Below, in pieces: positions 9,050-16,365 of a stretch of 57,953 nucleotides of DNA (position 1 is its first letter; each line of letters opens with the position of its first letter). Made by a program: the position numbers and the translations under genes. The notes below the pieces were generated by a model that saw nothing but the letters and a program-made list of their open reading frames with translations, had not been told where the DNA came from and made no database searches. The DNA is from CAZCVI01 sp964502145 (GTDB taxonomy: Bacteria; Acidobacteriota; Aminicenantia; UBA2199), in contig CAZCVI010000041.1 of the NCBI GenBank assembly GCA_964502145.1, positions 1-57,953 of the forward strand, written 5' to 3'.

Positions 9050-11878
9050 CTAACGTATTATTTCGCGAAACATGTCCACAAAAAGATGATACAACACCGT
9101 CTCTCTGCCATCCCGCTCATGCCGCGTGCGGGCCACACGGATACCGGTATAGGGAGTTGTTTCATCTTGGGGAATATCTGTATCCAACCGTTTATATTTA
9201 TACTCTATTTGCGGTAAATACCCCAGGTACTGGTTCCATAACCCTATAAAATCCGCCGATTCCGCATACACCAGCATAAAATTGTGCGGCAGACCATTAA
9301 TATCATACTTGAAAATTTTCTGCACATGGGAGTTTATCGTATTCCTGTTGAAATGGTTAAGGCGCAAGGCTTCAATGATGGCTTCCGGTTGTCCTTCCTG
9401 GTTTAAAATCATAATATCCAGGCGCCCCGCTGATTTTCCCGTGGGCGTATAACCCGAACGGGTCTGGTCCTTGGCGACATACCCGGAACTGGGTAACAAC
9501 ATGGTGATAATACTATTTCTGCTGTCTTCATCCTCGCGAATAGCCGCGGCATTGGCTTGCAATTGCGCAAGCACACGCATCACATTGTCTACCAGTAACC
9601 CTTTGATTGCAGGAGGTTCGAAACCTTCCAGCAACGCGGCGATGGATACGGTCTCGAAACTATTCTGGCAAACGTTGTCGGTAATGTTTTTGGCGCGTGC
9701 GTATTTGAGCATGTCGTATTTATAAAAATAGGGAACGGGTGAAGAGGCGCAACGGCTGCAAAAACACGGGATCATCTCATGGTAGTGGTTGTTTTTTTCC
9801 ATATTTAAGGAGGTATGGATAAAATCGAAATGGTGGCGCATAATGGCCAGTAGTTCCTTTTTTTGGTTGCCTGTGATGGTGATGGTCACGCGGCGGTTTA
9901 ACGGTTCGCCCATAATCAGCGCCTTGGACTCTTCAAATTTTAAAATCACGCCGTTTTTCCAGAAATGGTTTTCGTCGATTAAATAGAAGAACCGGGCCAT
10001 AAAGCGACTAACAATGCCTTCGGGCATAAAATCATAATGGTAGTGAAACCGCAGCGTGCCCGTAGACTGGAATGGGGAAAGGTCCAGGGTATCGTCTGCC
10101 GGTGGCAGCAGTTCGGGCACAAAATAAAGAGGGGTATCGGCAAAATTAAAACAGAGTTCGAATTTTTCCATCAAGCGCACCAATTCCCCGTGCTTTTCTT
10201 CCGGGTATTTGGCTTCCGGCCAGTACCGTTTCAAATCCTGCCTGCGGAAATTACCCCGATTTTCCTGGATGTCACGGGCAAAAATAAGAATATAAACCGC
10301 TTCAGTGGCCCATTCGGGATTGAGGATAACCGTATGTTTCAGTTGCGGGTCATTGCCATAGTGGATGATGACTCCCAGGTCATGGAGGTAATCACTGAGA
10401 AATAGGGCCCGCTCTTGGTTTAAACCATATTCCTGGCAGATGGAAAAATACTCGCTCTGGGTGATGTAATTCTTGACCTGCTTCTCTTTATCCAGGCGGT
10501 CGCGGATTTTTACCCACACCAGCGGCAGTTTATCTTGGAGGTGGGGCATGTCTGCTAAATTGCGGCGGATTTCTTCGGTTAATTCATGGATACCCGTGCC
10601 CTTTAAGCAGCTTATTTTGGTGTAGTTTTGAATGTTGGGGAATTTGTTTTTAAAGCCTTTTTCATCGATGAATTTGGTGCGTTTGTCCGCTTTGTTCATG
10701 ACCATAATGACCGGGCTTTGGTCGCTCAGGAGTTTAAGGATATTGAGCCAGTAATCAAAGCTGCGGGTCTCTTCTTCGCGGCGGGCTTCCCAGACAAAAA
10801 GGTAGAGGGAACGTTTGGTCAGGAAAAATTGGTGGGTGGCGTGATAGATATCTTGGCCGCCAAAGTCCCAGAAGTGGAGGGTTACGGGCTGAGTGGTCAT
10901 CGCGGTTTCTTTTTCTGTGAAAGGGACATCCAGGTGCCAGGGTTTTATGTTAATGCCGTGGGTGGAATCTTCCTCTCCTTCTTTCACCGGGTAATTAGGG
11001 TCCAGCAGTTTTTTCATGAGCGTGGTTTTGCCCACTTCGCCGTTGCCCACGATGAGGAGTTTGCATTGCAGCAAGTGGACGGAGTCTTTTTCCAGTTCTT
11101 TGAAATAATTCAGTACGGCTTCTTTGCCTTGCTTGACCACTTCTACTGGCGGCGTTTCCAAAGGATTGCCGTAGAGGTGAAGGCCGGCGAACCAATCATA
11201 TTTACTATCCCATATTACGTCCAAGCCCAGGTGAAAAATGGCTTCCGGCAGTTGGGATATTTTGTTATGCCTTAAATTAAGTATTTTTAGCTGTTTTAAC
11301 CCCTGGAGGGGCGAGACATCGGTCAGTTGGTTGGAGTCTAAGTACAACTCTGTTAAAGCGGTTAACCCCTGGAGGGGCGAGACATCAGTCAGTAGGTTGG
11401 AAGATAAGTCCAATGTTGTTAAAGCGGTTAACCCCTGGAGGGGCGAGACATCGGTCAGTTGGTTGGAATATAAGTATAAATCTGTTAAAGCGGTTAACCC
11501 CTGGAGGGGCGAGACATCGGTCAGTTGGTTGGAGTCTAATCCCAATGTTGTTAAAGCGGTTAACCCCTGGAGGGGCGAGACATCGGTCGGTTGGTTGGAA
11601 GATAAGTTCAAAACTTTTAAAGCGGTTAACCCCTGGAGGGGCGAGACATCGGAAATTTTATTATAATATAAGCTCAAATGGGTTAACCGGGTTAACTGGT
11701 TTAGCAATTGCAGGTCCGAGATATTGGATTTATCTAAATTCAAACCGATGACAAAATCGTTACCATCGACAGCATAGCCATTGCCACCGTAATCCATTAT
11801 CTTACCAAGAGGCTTTTGCTCTAGCTTTTTTCCGATTGCTTTTTCCAATTCTTTGATAACTTCCAAATCCTTTGTCAT
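9050..11878 (-). CDS. ROCO protein: LRR-Roc-COR GTPase with C-terminal nuclease-like domain
   Basis: A 942-residue protein. Residues 42-210 are SDS22-like leucine-rich repeats of 22 residues, six with an almost identical SPLQGL core. Residues 268-440 are a Roc GTPase: P-loop GNGEVGKT (278-285), switch Thr in STHG (305-308), DFGGQ (338-342), NKAD (395-398) and a G5-like SCLKG. Residues 450-700 fit the COR dimerisation region. A Cys cluster (CFCSRC, 705-710) precedes a C-terminal domain (about 760-942). There GRLD with Asp821 and IIEAL with Glu836 recall the core of PD-(D/E)XK nucleases, but the lysine of the motif is not obvious. Bacterial ROCO proteins are dimerisation-regulated GTPases. The nuclease-like end and accessory location suggest a defence or stress sensor, which is inference. 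GGAGG lies 9 bp before the ATG and a TATAAT box at 11915-11920 (reverse strand). Confidence 0.9.
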   Translation of the reverse strand: MTKDLEVIKELEKAIGKKLEQKPLGKIMDYGGNGYAVDGNDFVIGLNLDKSNISDLQLLNQLTRLTHLSLYYNKISDVSPLQGLTALKVLNLSSNQPTDVSPLQGLTALTTLGLDSNQLTDVSPLQGLTALTDLYLYSNQLTDVSPLQGLTALTTLDLSSNLLTDVSPLQGLTALTELYLDSNQLTDVSPLQGLKQLKILNLRHNKISQLPEAIFHLGLDVIWDSKYDWFAGLHLYGNPLETPPVEVVKQGKEAVLNYFKELEKDSVHLLQCKLLIVGNGEVGKTTLMKKLLDPNYPVKEGEEDSTHGINIKPWHLDVPFTEKETAMTTQPVTLHFWDFGGQDIYHATHQFFLTKRSLYLFVWEARREEETRSFDYWLNILKLLSDQSPVIMVMNKADKRTKFIDEKGFKNKFPNIQNYTKISCLKGTGIHELTEEIRRNLADMPHLQDKLPLVWVKIRDRLDKEKQVKNYITQSEYFSICQEYGLNQERALFLSDYLHDLGVIIHYGNDPQLKHTVILNPEWATEAVYILIFARDIQENRGNFRRQDLKRYWPEAKYPEEKHGELVRLMEKFELCFNFADTPLYFVPELLPPADDTLDLSPFQSTGTLRFHYHYDFMPEGIVSRFMARFFYLIDENHFWKNGVILKFEESKALIMGEPLNRRVTITITGNQKKELLAIMRHHFDFIHTSLNMEKNNHYHEMIPCFCSRCASSPVPYFYKYDMLKYARAKNITDNVCQNSFETVSIAALLEGFEPPAIKGLLVDNVMRVLAQLQANAAAIREDEDSRNSIITMLLPSSGYVAKDQTRSGYTPTGKSAGRLDIMILNQEGQPEAIIEALRLNHFNRNTINSHVQKIFKYDINGLPHNFMLVYAESADFIGLWNQYLGYLPQIEYKYKRLDTDIPQDETTPYTGIRVARTRHERDGRETVLYHLFVDMFREIIR
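11285..11660 (-). repeat. 66-bp tandem repeats inside the LRR region
   Basis: About six copies of a 66-bp unit encode the 22-residue leucine-rich repeats. They share a near-invariant segment containing CCCCTGGAGGGGCGAGACATC, while the short stretch for the concave-surface residues differs between copies. This indicates recent expansion or homogenisation. Confidence 0.9.
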
Positions 11879-12240
11879 GGGTTCAGCCCTCCAGGTGCTG
11901 CGCTACAGATTAATATTATACCATGAAAAGATGGAAATTAGGAAGTTAGGAGGCTATGAAGTTAGGAAAAAGAAAAAAACCGGGGCGTAGAGATCGGAAA
12001 GACCGGGGACGGTGCTTTACTTCTTTACTTTATATATGATATAAACAAGTCAAAAGGGGACAGGCACGGAAGTTATCTAGCGGCGTTTGCAGCTCGCAGC
12101 CGGTGAGGAAAAATAAAAGAGGATAGAAAATTAAGAAAAGAGTTCACCCGCTGAACAGTTACTATGTTTTTTGATTTAATTCTGAATCCCCAGTATTGAC
12201 AAATTCACCGAATAAGTTTATATTAAAACAGGAGGCAGTT
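11879..12240. other. Intergenic region with REP-like motifs
   Basis: No gene is seen over about 360 bp. The stretch 12003-12065 holds GGGGACGGTGC and AAAAGGGGACAGGCAC, which resemble REP sequences that accompany REP-associated transposases. At 12150-12165 there is GCTGAACAGTTAC, matching the terminal motif of the MITE-like element at 28641. A TTGACA/TATATT promoter follows. Confidence 0.5.
12196..12224 (+). promoter_or_regulatory. Sigma-70-type promoter before the TIR locus
   Basis: TTGACA at 12196-12201 and TATATT at 12219-12224 are separated by exactly 17 bp. The expected start lies next to the AGGAGG of the small reading frame at 12241, so the leader would be very short. It probably drives both that frame and the TIR fusion gene. 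Confidence 0.6.
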
Positions 12241-12345
12241 ATGCAAGAAACAATCTTTGAGTCTCAACTTTTAAAAGATGGGCATTTATATTGCCCCAAA
12301 AAATATGCATTTCAAGAGCTGGAATATTATATGAACTTGGACTGA
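12241..12345 (+). CDS. Small reading frame (34 aa) upstream of the TIR gene
   Basis: ATG 12241 is preceded by AGGAGG with good spacing and by a 17-bp-spaced promoter. The frame encodes 34 residues beginning MQETIFESQLLKDGHLYCP. The segment FESxLLKDGHLYCPKKYA reads like the start of a longer small protein family, so this may be a truncated antitoxin-like or regulatory gene, or a true short leader. It ends 59 bp before the TIR gene start and is probably co-transcribed. I cannot name a function. Confidence 0.45.
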   Translation: MQETIFESQLLKDGHLYCPKKYAFQELEYYMNLD

Positions 12346-12404
12346 ATAGGATAATATGGTTATGGTATACTATATTTTCGATGTTTGGGAACAGGACGTG
12401 TACC

Positions 12405-14399
12405 ATGAGTAAGGTATTTTTAAGTTATCATCAAAAGGATGAATCATTTGCCCGTGAACTATACAACCGCTTAACGCGGGATGGAGTGGACTGTTTTTTC
12501 GATAAGGAATCCATCCCCTGGGGCGCCAATTGGATTGAGGCACAGGCCAAAGGACTGGCGGAAAGCGATTTTATTGTTCCTATCTTAACACCTGCCTACT
12601 GCCAAACCCAATTGCCCTCTACAGAGAAGACTGCCATTATGACCGAAGATCAGACAGGCTTTAAGAAACAAATTCGGCCTCTTTTGTTAGAAGAGTGTAA
12701 CGAGGTAATGCCCCAGCTTTTTAAATCCATTTCATATATTGATGTCTCATCCCATGAAAAATTTGAAAAGAATTATCCTGTCATTTACCGTGGGTTGGAT
12801 AACGTCGCCAATGAAAGTCCCAATCTCTTGAATAAAAAATCATTACCTCTCAGTGTGCCGACATTCTCAAGATTGATTAAGGAAAATTATATCTATGTGG
12901 ATAAAACCAAATATATCTATAACTTGGTACTGAAAGGAGGGGCATACTTTTTGTCGCGCCCGCGACGCTTTGGCAAATCATTGTTAATTTCCACGTTAAA
13001 GGAGATTTTTCACGGCAACCGTGATCTTTTTAAGGGGTCTTGGATTTATGATCGCATCCCATGGGAAAAGTATACTGTGCTTCACCTCGATTTTCTGGGA
13101 GTCTATCATAGTGGACTTGGCATAGAAAAAGCGCTTACCATTGCCTTGGACCAAATTGCAGGCGAGTTTGGTGTCCAGTGTGAGGGCGAGAATATCAACT
13201 GGAAATTCGATGACTTAATTCGTAAATTAGCCAAGGAAAAACCGATTGTCATCCTGATTGACGAATACGATAAACTGATTACCGATTATATTGACGATTT
13301 GGAAAAAGCAGAGGAGAACCGGATTGCCCTCAAAAGCTTCTATTCCGTTCTTAAAAGCCAGCAAAAAAATATCCACTTCCTATTTATGACCGGAGTGACC
13401 CGATTCAGTCGTTTATCGGTTTTCAGTGACCTGAACCATCTGGTGGATATTAGTTTTAATAGCGATTACGTGCCATTGCTTGGTTACACCACCGAGGAAA
13501 TCGAAGTTTATTTCCATGAGTATATCCAGGAATACGCCGCGCAGGTTCCCGATTATTCCAGAGACACATTGTTTAAAAAATTAAAAGAGTATTATAACGG
13601 CTATTCATGGGATGGGAAGACGTTTGTCTATAATCCTATTTCAATAATGAATTTTTTCTACCAAAAGGAATTTAAATCCTTTTGGTTCGCCACGGGTACG
13701 CCCACTTTTCTTGCGAAAATGGCAAGAACCAAGGGGATTGATGTTAGAGTGTGGGAAGAATTGGAAGTGAACGATCAATTCTTTGATAAATTTGATATTA
13801 CCAAAATTGACATCAATCTTTTGCTCTTTCAAACCGGGTATTTGACCATCAAAAAAATAGAGGGCGACAAGTATTTCCTATCTTATCCCAACCGGGAAGT
13901 TGAAAATGCATTCCTCTATAATCTGGTAGAGGAGTTCTCTGGTCAGGACCAAGCCGCTGCCAGCAGTCTAAATCGTGCCATCAAGGAATCCTTGGAAAAC
14001 AATAACATAAAAAGCTTCATTAATAAAATGCAAGCCTTCCTGGCGGCAGTTCCCTATACGCTGGTAGAAGGTGAAGTAGAAAAGTATTATCACCTGGTTT
14101 TTTATCTGGTTTTAAAACTATCCATGGGAAAAGCAACCCCGGAACATTTCAACAATCGTGGCCGGATGGATATGGTGGTAGAAACTGACCATTATATATA
14201 TATCTTAGAGTTCAAAATGGGCACGGCAGCCAAAGCCCTCAAACAGATCAATGAGAAGTCTTATTACGAACAATACCTGGAACAACGGAAAAAAATAATC
14301 CTAATTGGCATCGGCTTCAACGCAAAAAAAAGAAATATCTCCGACTATGCCCAGAAAGAAATAATCTCAAAGCAAAAGAAAACAGTGAGAAAAAAATAA
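12405..14399 (+). CDS. TIR - AAA-ATPase-like - PD-(D/E)XK fusion protein
   Basis: A 664-residue fusion. Residues 1-130 form a TIR domain (MSKVFLSYHQKDESFA start, box-2-like FFDKESIPWGANW, candidate catalytic Glu74 in STEK), a fold that cleaves NAD in many bacterial immune proteins. Residues 150-450 match the AAA-ATPase-like family (PF09820 type), with PRRFGKS at 186-192 as P-loop and ILIDEYD (283-289) as Walker B. The C-terminus (about 560-650) matches the nuclease-like partner domain (PF08011 type): Asp589 in GRMD, Glu602 and Lys604 in LEFK, an intact PD-(D/E)XK core. The AAA-plus-nuclease pair is a common bacterial architecture; the TIR extension is unusual to me. ATG 12405 has AGGA 8 bp upstream; an earlier in-frame ATG at 12291 would overlap the preceding small frame. 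A suicidal defence function is inferred from the domains. Confidence 0.88.
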   Translation: MSKVFLSYHQKDESFARELYNRLTRDGVDCFFDKESIPWGANWIEAQAKGLAESDFIVPILTPAYCQTQLPSTEKTAIMTEDQTGFKKQIRPLLLEECNEVMPQLFKSISYIDVSSHEKFEKNYPVIYRGLDNVANESPNLLNKKSLPLSVPTFSRLIKENYIYVDKTKYIYNLVLKGGAYFLSRPRRFGKSLLISTLKEIFHGNRDLFKGSWIYDRIPWEKYTVLHLDFLGVYHSGLGIEKALTIALDQIAGEFGVQCEGENINWKFDDLIRKLAKEKPIVILIDEYDKLITDYIDDLEKAEENRIALKSFYSVLKSQQKNIHFLFMTGVTRFSRLSVFSDLNHLVDISFNSDYVPLLGYTTEEIEVYFHEYIQEYAAQVPDYSRDTLFKKLKEYYNGYSWDGKTFVYNPISIMNFFYQKEFKSFWFATGTPTFLAKMARTKGIDVRVWEELEVNDQFFDKFDITKIDINLLLFQTGYLTIKKIEGDKYFLSYPNREVENAFLYNLVEEFSGQDQAAASSLNRAIKESLENNNIKSFINKMQAFLAAVPYTLVEGEVEKYYHLVFYLVLKLSMGKATPEHFNNRGRMDMVVETDHYIYILEFKMGTAAKALKQINEKSYYEQYLEQRKKIILIGIGFNAKKRNISDYAQKEIISKQKKTVRKK

Positions 14400-14456
14400 A
14401 TGCCTGAAGTATGTTACTCTTTCTCTCTGTGTCTCCTGTGAGATAAATTCCTATAT

Positions 14457-14511
14457 CCCTTCGGGGAGTCGCTTTTAAAAAAGCTCCACAAAATTTTTGA
14501 CTAGGAAAGAT
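14457..14511. repeat. GGGGAGTCGCTTTT repeat, copy 1
   Basis: CTTCGGGGAGTCGCTTTT, then an AT-rich turn, AAAGCTCC and AAAATTTTTGACT. GGAG..GCTTTT can pair with AAAAGC..CTCC. The same sequence in the same orientation occurs at 14826 and 15546, so copies bracket the toxin-antitoxin genes. Confidence 0.8.
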
Positions 14512-14549
14512 GAATCGGTCCACCATAAATGGCCCCTTTAAACAGGAAC

Positions 14550-14789
14550 TCACAGTTCCTTGCGTATATTGTTTATTTCCCCATCTAAATCGGCAATCTT
14601 CTCGAAGCCCTTGTCTTTCCAAATTCCAGAAAGAGTTTTGGGCTCTTTATCATTGCTGTTGATTTTGATATTGTCACGGAACAAAATAAACTTGATATAA
14701 GAATCAATCTCGTTCAAGCGCTCAGCCGGAACATAAGCCAACTCCTTCATAATATCATATCGTTTCCAAACACTTTCATTGGTCTTCAT
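14550..14789 (-). CDS. Putative antitoxin, orphan (DUF2281-like)
   Basis: A 79-residue acidic/basic protein beginning MKTNESVWKRYDIM. It has a helical segment ERLNEIDSYIKFIL and a C-terminal tail (PKTLSGIWKDKGFEKIADL) of the kind seen in small antitoxins, whose tail wraps around the toxin. A TTG start at 14825 would extend it by 12 residues, but ATG 14789 looks more natural. No toxin follows; the next toxin belongs to the separate pair upstream. The gene lies between two copies of the GGGGAGTCGC repeat, as if it were a single cassette. The family call rests on pattern only. Confidence 0.55.
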   Translation of the reverse strand: MKTNESVWKRYDIMKELAYVPAERLNEIDSYIKFILFRDNIKINSNDKEPKTLSGIWKDKGFEKIADLDGEINNIRKEL

Positions 14790-14825
14790 GGTTTCAATTT
14801 TACCAGAACTCAGAATATATTTCAA

Positions 14826-14858
14826 TGCTTTTTAAAAAAGCTCCGCAAAATTTTTGAC
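14826..14858. repeat. GGGGAGTCGCTTTT repeat, copy 2 (3' part)
   Basis: GCTTTTTAAAAAAGCTCCGCAAAATTTTTGAC matches the distal part of the copies at 14457 and 15546. It lies between the orphan antitoxin and the RelE-like toxin. Confidence 0.75.
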
Positions 14859-14878
14859 ACTCTTCCATCTAATGGATG

Positions 14879-15193
14879 TTATTTCTTCCCGTATGCTTGG
14901 TCATGGGGACCAAGATCAATAAATTTGATCGTATTATCCATACAGTTTTTGCAATCATTACACCGCACAATCTCGTCATCCCCTTTTTTTCTGCAACTGT
15001 AACAGTATAAAAAAATAATAATAAAATTTTTGCGTACTGGACTACTGTAAAAGCCTCTCAGATTACCTTTTAATGGCTCCCCCAGAGCAATCGGTTCCTC
15101 GACAATCATATCGACTCTTTTTTGGATACTCTTTTTTATAGAAGCAAATTTTCTTAAAGAACTTCGGAAGGAATCACTGAACAGGACGTTCAT
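14879..15193 (-). CDS. RelE/ParE-type toxin with Cys-rich insertion
   Basis: A 104-residue protein. MNVLFSDSFRSSLRKF and a helix up to RVDMIVEEP, followed by G-x-P-L-K-G-x-L-R-G-x-Y, fit the RelE/ParE superfamily of ribosome-dependent RNases or gyrase toxins. The usual core strand is interrupted by a Cys-rich loop (Cys64, 67, 78, 81 and 84) that looks like a zinc-binding knuckle. The protein ends FIDLGPHDQAYGKK, close to the GxHDxxY ending of this superfamily. ATG 15193 has a TGAGG site; the frame opens at 15205. It overlaps the 3' end of the antitoxin gene by 20 bp, which fits translational coupling. No activity can be proved from sequence. Confidence 0.75.
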   Translation of the reverse strand: MNVLFSDSFRSSLRKFASIKKSIQKRVDMIVEEPIALGEPLKGNLRGFYSSPVRKNFIIIFLYCYSCRKKGDDEIVRCNDCKNCMDNTIKFIDLGPHDQAYGKK

Positions 15194-15443
15194 TAAAAAC
15201 CTCATTATATGAATGCCATTTCATTTCACCGGACTTAATTTGTGAAATCGTTTGCATCAGGCTCTCCTTAAAATCAGGATCTGCCAATATCATATCAGTG
15301 GTTTCAGTCTCCTTAAATCGTTTCAAATTAAGAATGAACTGCGTGAAAATCTCCGAGATAGAGGTCCGCTGATACTTGGCGTAATTTCTTGCAAACTCAA
15401 TTAAATCCTGATCTAACGAAACATTTATCTTACTCTTCGGCAT
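15174..15443 (-). CDS. Antitoxin partner of the RelE-like toxin
   Basis: An 89-residue protein, MPKSKINVSLDQDLIEFARN at its start. The first 45 residues fit a ribbon-helix-helix DNA-binding fold (beta strand KINVSL, then two helices, the second with TSISEIFTQFIL). The second half is an acidic helical tail (SEMKWHSYNEVF-like) for toxin neutralisation. AGGAGG lies directly before ATG 15443, and an in-frame extension to 15527 is rejected. Its promoter has TTGACG and TATATT on the reverse strand. Such antitoxins usually repress their own operon. Confidence 0.75.
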   Translation of the reverse strand: MPKSKINVSLDQDLIEFARNYAKYQRTSISEIFTQFILNLKRFKETETTDMILADPDFKESLMQTISQIKSGEMKWHSYNEVFNERPVQ

Positions 15444-15473
15444 GCTGGACCTCCTACTTTTGTATTCATATAT

Positions 15474-15502
15474 AATATACGACAATTTTATCCTTTCGTC
15501 AA
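15474..15502 (-). promoter_or_regulatory. Promoter of the toxin-antitoxin pair
   Basis: On the reverse strand TTGACG (15497-15502) and TATATT (15474-15479) are separated by 17 bp, 30 bp upstream of the antitoxin ATG. Confidence 0.6.
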
Positions 15503-15545
15503 CGTCCAAAAAAAGAAAAGACGACATTTCTCTGCCTCCGGCGGC

Positions 15546-15599
15546 CCTTCGGGGAGTCGCTTTTATAAAAGCTCCGCAAAATTTTTGACTGGGAAAGAC
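15546..15599. repeat. GGGGAGTCGCTTTT repeat, copy 3
   Basis: Almost identical to the copy at 14457 over 54 bp, same orientation. It separates the toxin-antitoxin promoter from the 3' end of the LytTR operon. Confidence 0.8.
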
Positions 15600-15609
15600 T
15601 TGATGAACT

Positions 15610-16365
15610 TTAGAAATTTAACTTCTGCTTTAATTCGGGAAGATACGCGCGACCGGTTTTTAACTTGGTGCCTCGACTGTCACTCAATTCGACCAGATAA
15701 TCAGATAAAAACCACTTCTTCAATTTTTTGATCTTGTCCAATGCGACTATATGACTCTTATGGATACGAACAAACTTATGAGGGTCCAACGATTTCTCCA
15801 ATTCACCGAGTGTGGCATCATAAAAAAATTCCTGGTCACGGGTACACAGAAACACATACTTCTCCTCAGCCTTAAAATAATACACGGCCTCCTCAGGAAT
15901 AATCAGAATCTCCTCTTTTAATTTAATAGAAAACCGCGATTTATACGAATCACGCTGCAATATCTTTTTTAACAACTCAAGGGTTTTATCTGCGGCGGGT
16001 TGCTCATTACTAAGAACACGTGCCACGGCTTTTTGCAGGCGTTCCCTGGAAGTGGGTTTTAATAGATAATCAACGGCGTTTTCCTCAAATGCCTTGATGG
16101 CATATTGATCGTAAGCGGTTATAAAAATCACCCGTGGTCTATTTTCCAACCGAGCCAATACTTCAAAACCACTGGCTTCAGGAAGATGAATATCCAAGAA
16201 CACGAGGGCTGGTTTCAACTGTTGAATAAGCGTAATGGCGCTTTCACCATCCGCGGCTTCACCAACTAGGCGAATCTGCGGGAACTCTTTTAATAAATCC
16301 TTCAAACGCTCCAACGAATGACGCTCATCTTCAACTATCACGGTATTAATGGTCGCTATGGTCAC
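15610..16365 (-). CDS. LytTR-family response regulator
   Basis: A 251-residue transcription regulator. Residues 5-125 are a receiver domain with the acidic pair Glu12/Asp13, phosphoacceptor Asp58 in LVFLDIHLPEASG and Thr and Lys in the usual places (ITAYDQ, LLKPTS). Residues 145-248 form a LytTR DNA-binding domain (YFKAEEKYVFL, FVRIHKSHIVAL). The gene overlaps the 3' end of the kinase gene by 20 bp, so the two are translated together as a LytS/LytR-type two-component system. It is the last gene of a six-gene minus-strand operon with an ABC exporter, so it probably controls that operon. The inducing signal is unknown. Confidence 0.93.
   Translation of the reverse strand: MTIATINTVIVEDERHSLERLKDLLKEFPQIRLVGEAADGESAITLIQQLKPALVFLDIHLPEASGFEVLARLENRPRVIFITAYDQYAIKAFEENAVDYLLKPTSRERLQKAVARVLSNEQPAADKTLELLKKILQRDSYKSRFSIKLKEEILIIPEEAVYYFKAEEKYVFLCTRDQEFFYDATLGELEKSLDPHKFVRIHKSHIVALDKIKKLKKWFLSDYLVELSDSRGTKLKTGRAYLPELKQKLNF

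Noticed and set aside
9023..9249. Short plus-strand frames opposite the ROCO 3' end
   Set aside because: No ribosome site; they are shadows of the C-terminal domain of the ROCO protein.
10628..11666. Plus-strand frames (215 and 142 codons) opposite the ROCO gene
   Set aside because: The reverse-strand frame has full Roc motifs and LRRs; the plus-strand products are its shadow.
14457..15599. Integron cassette array
   Set aside because: The repeats lack recognisable RYYYAAC/GTTRRRY core sites and no integrase is in the window. The resemblance is kept only as a layout observation.
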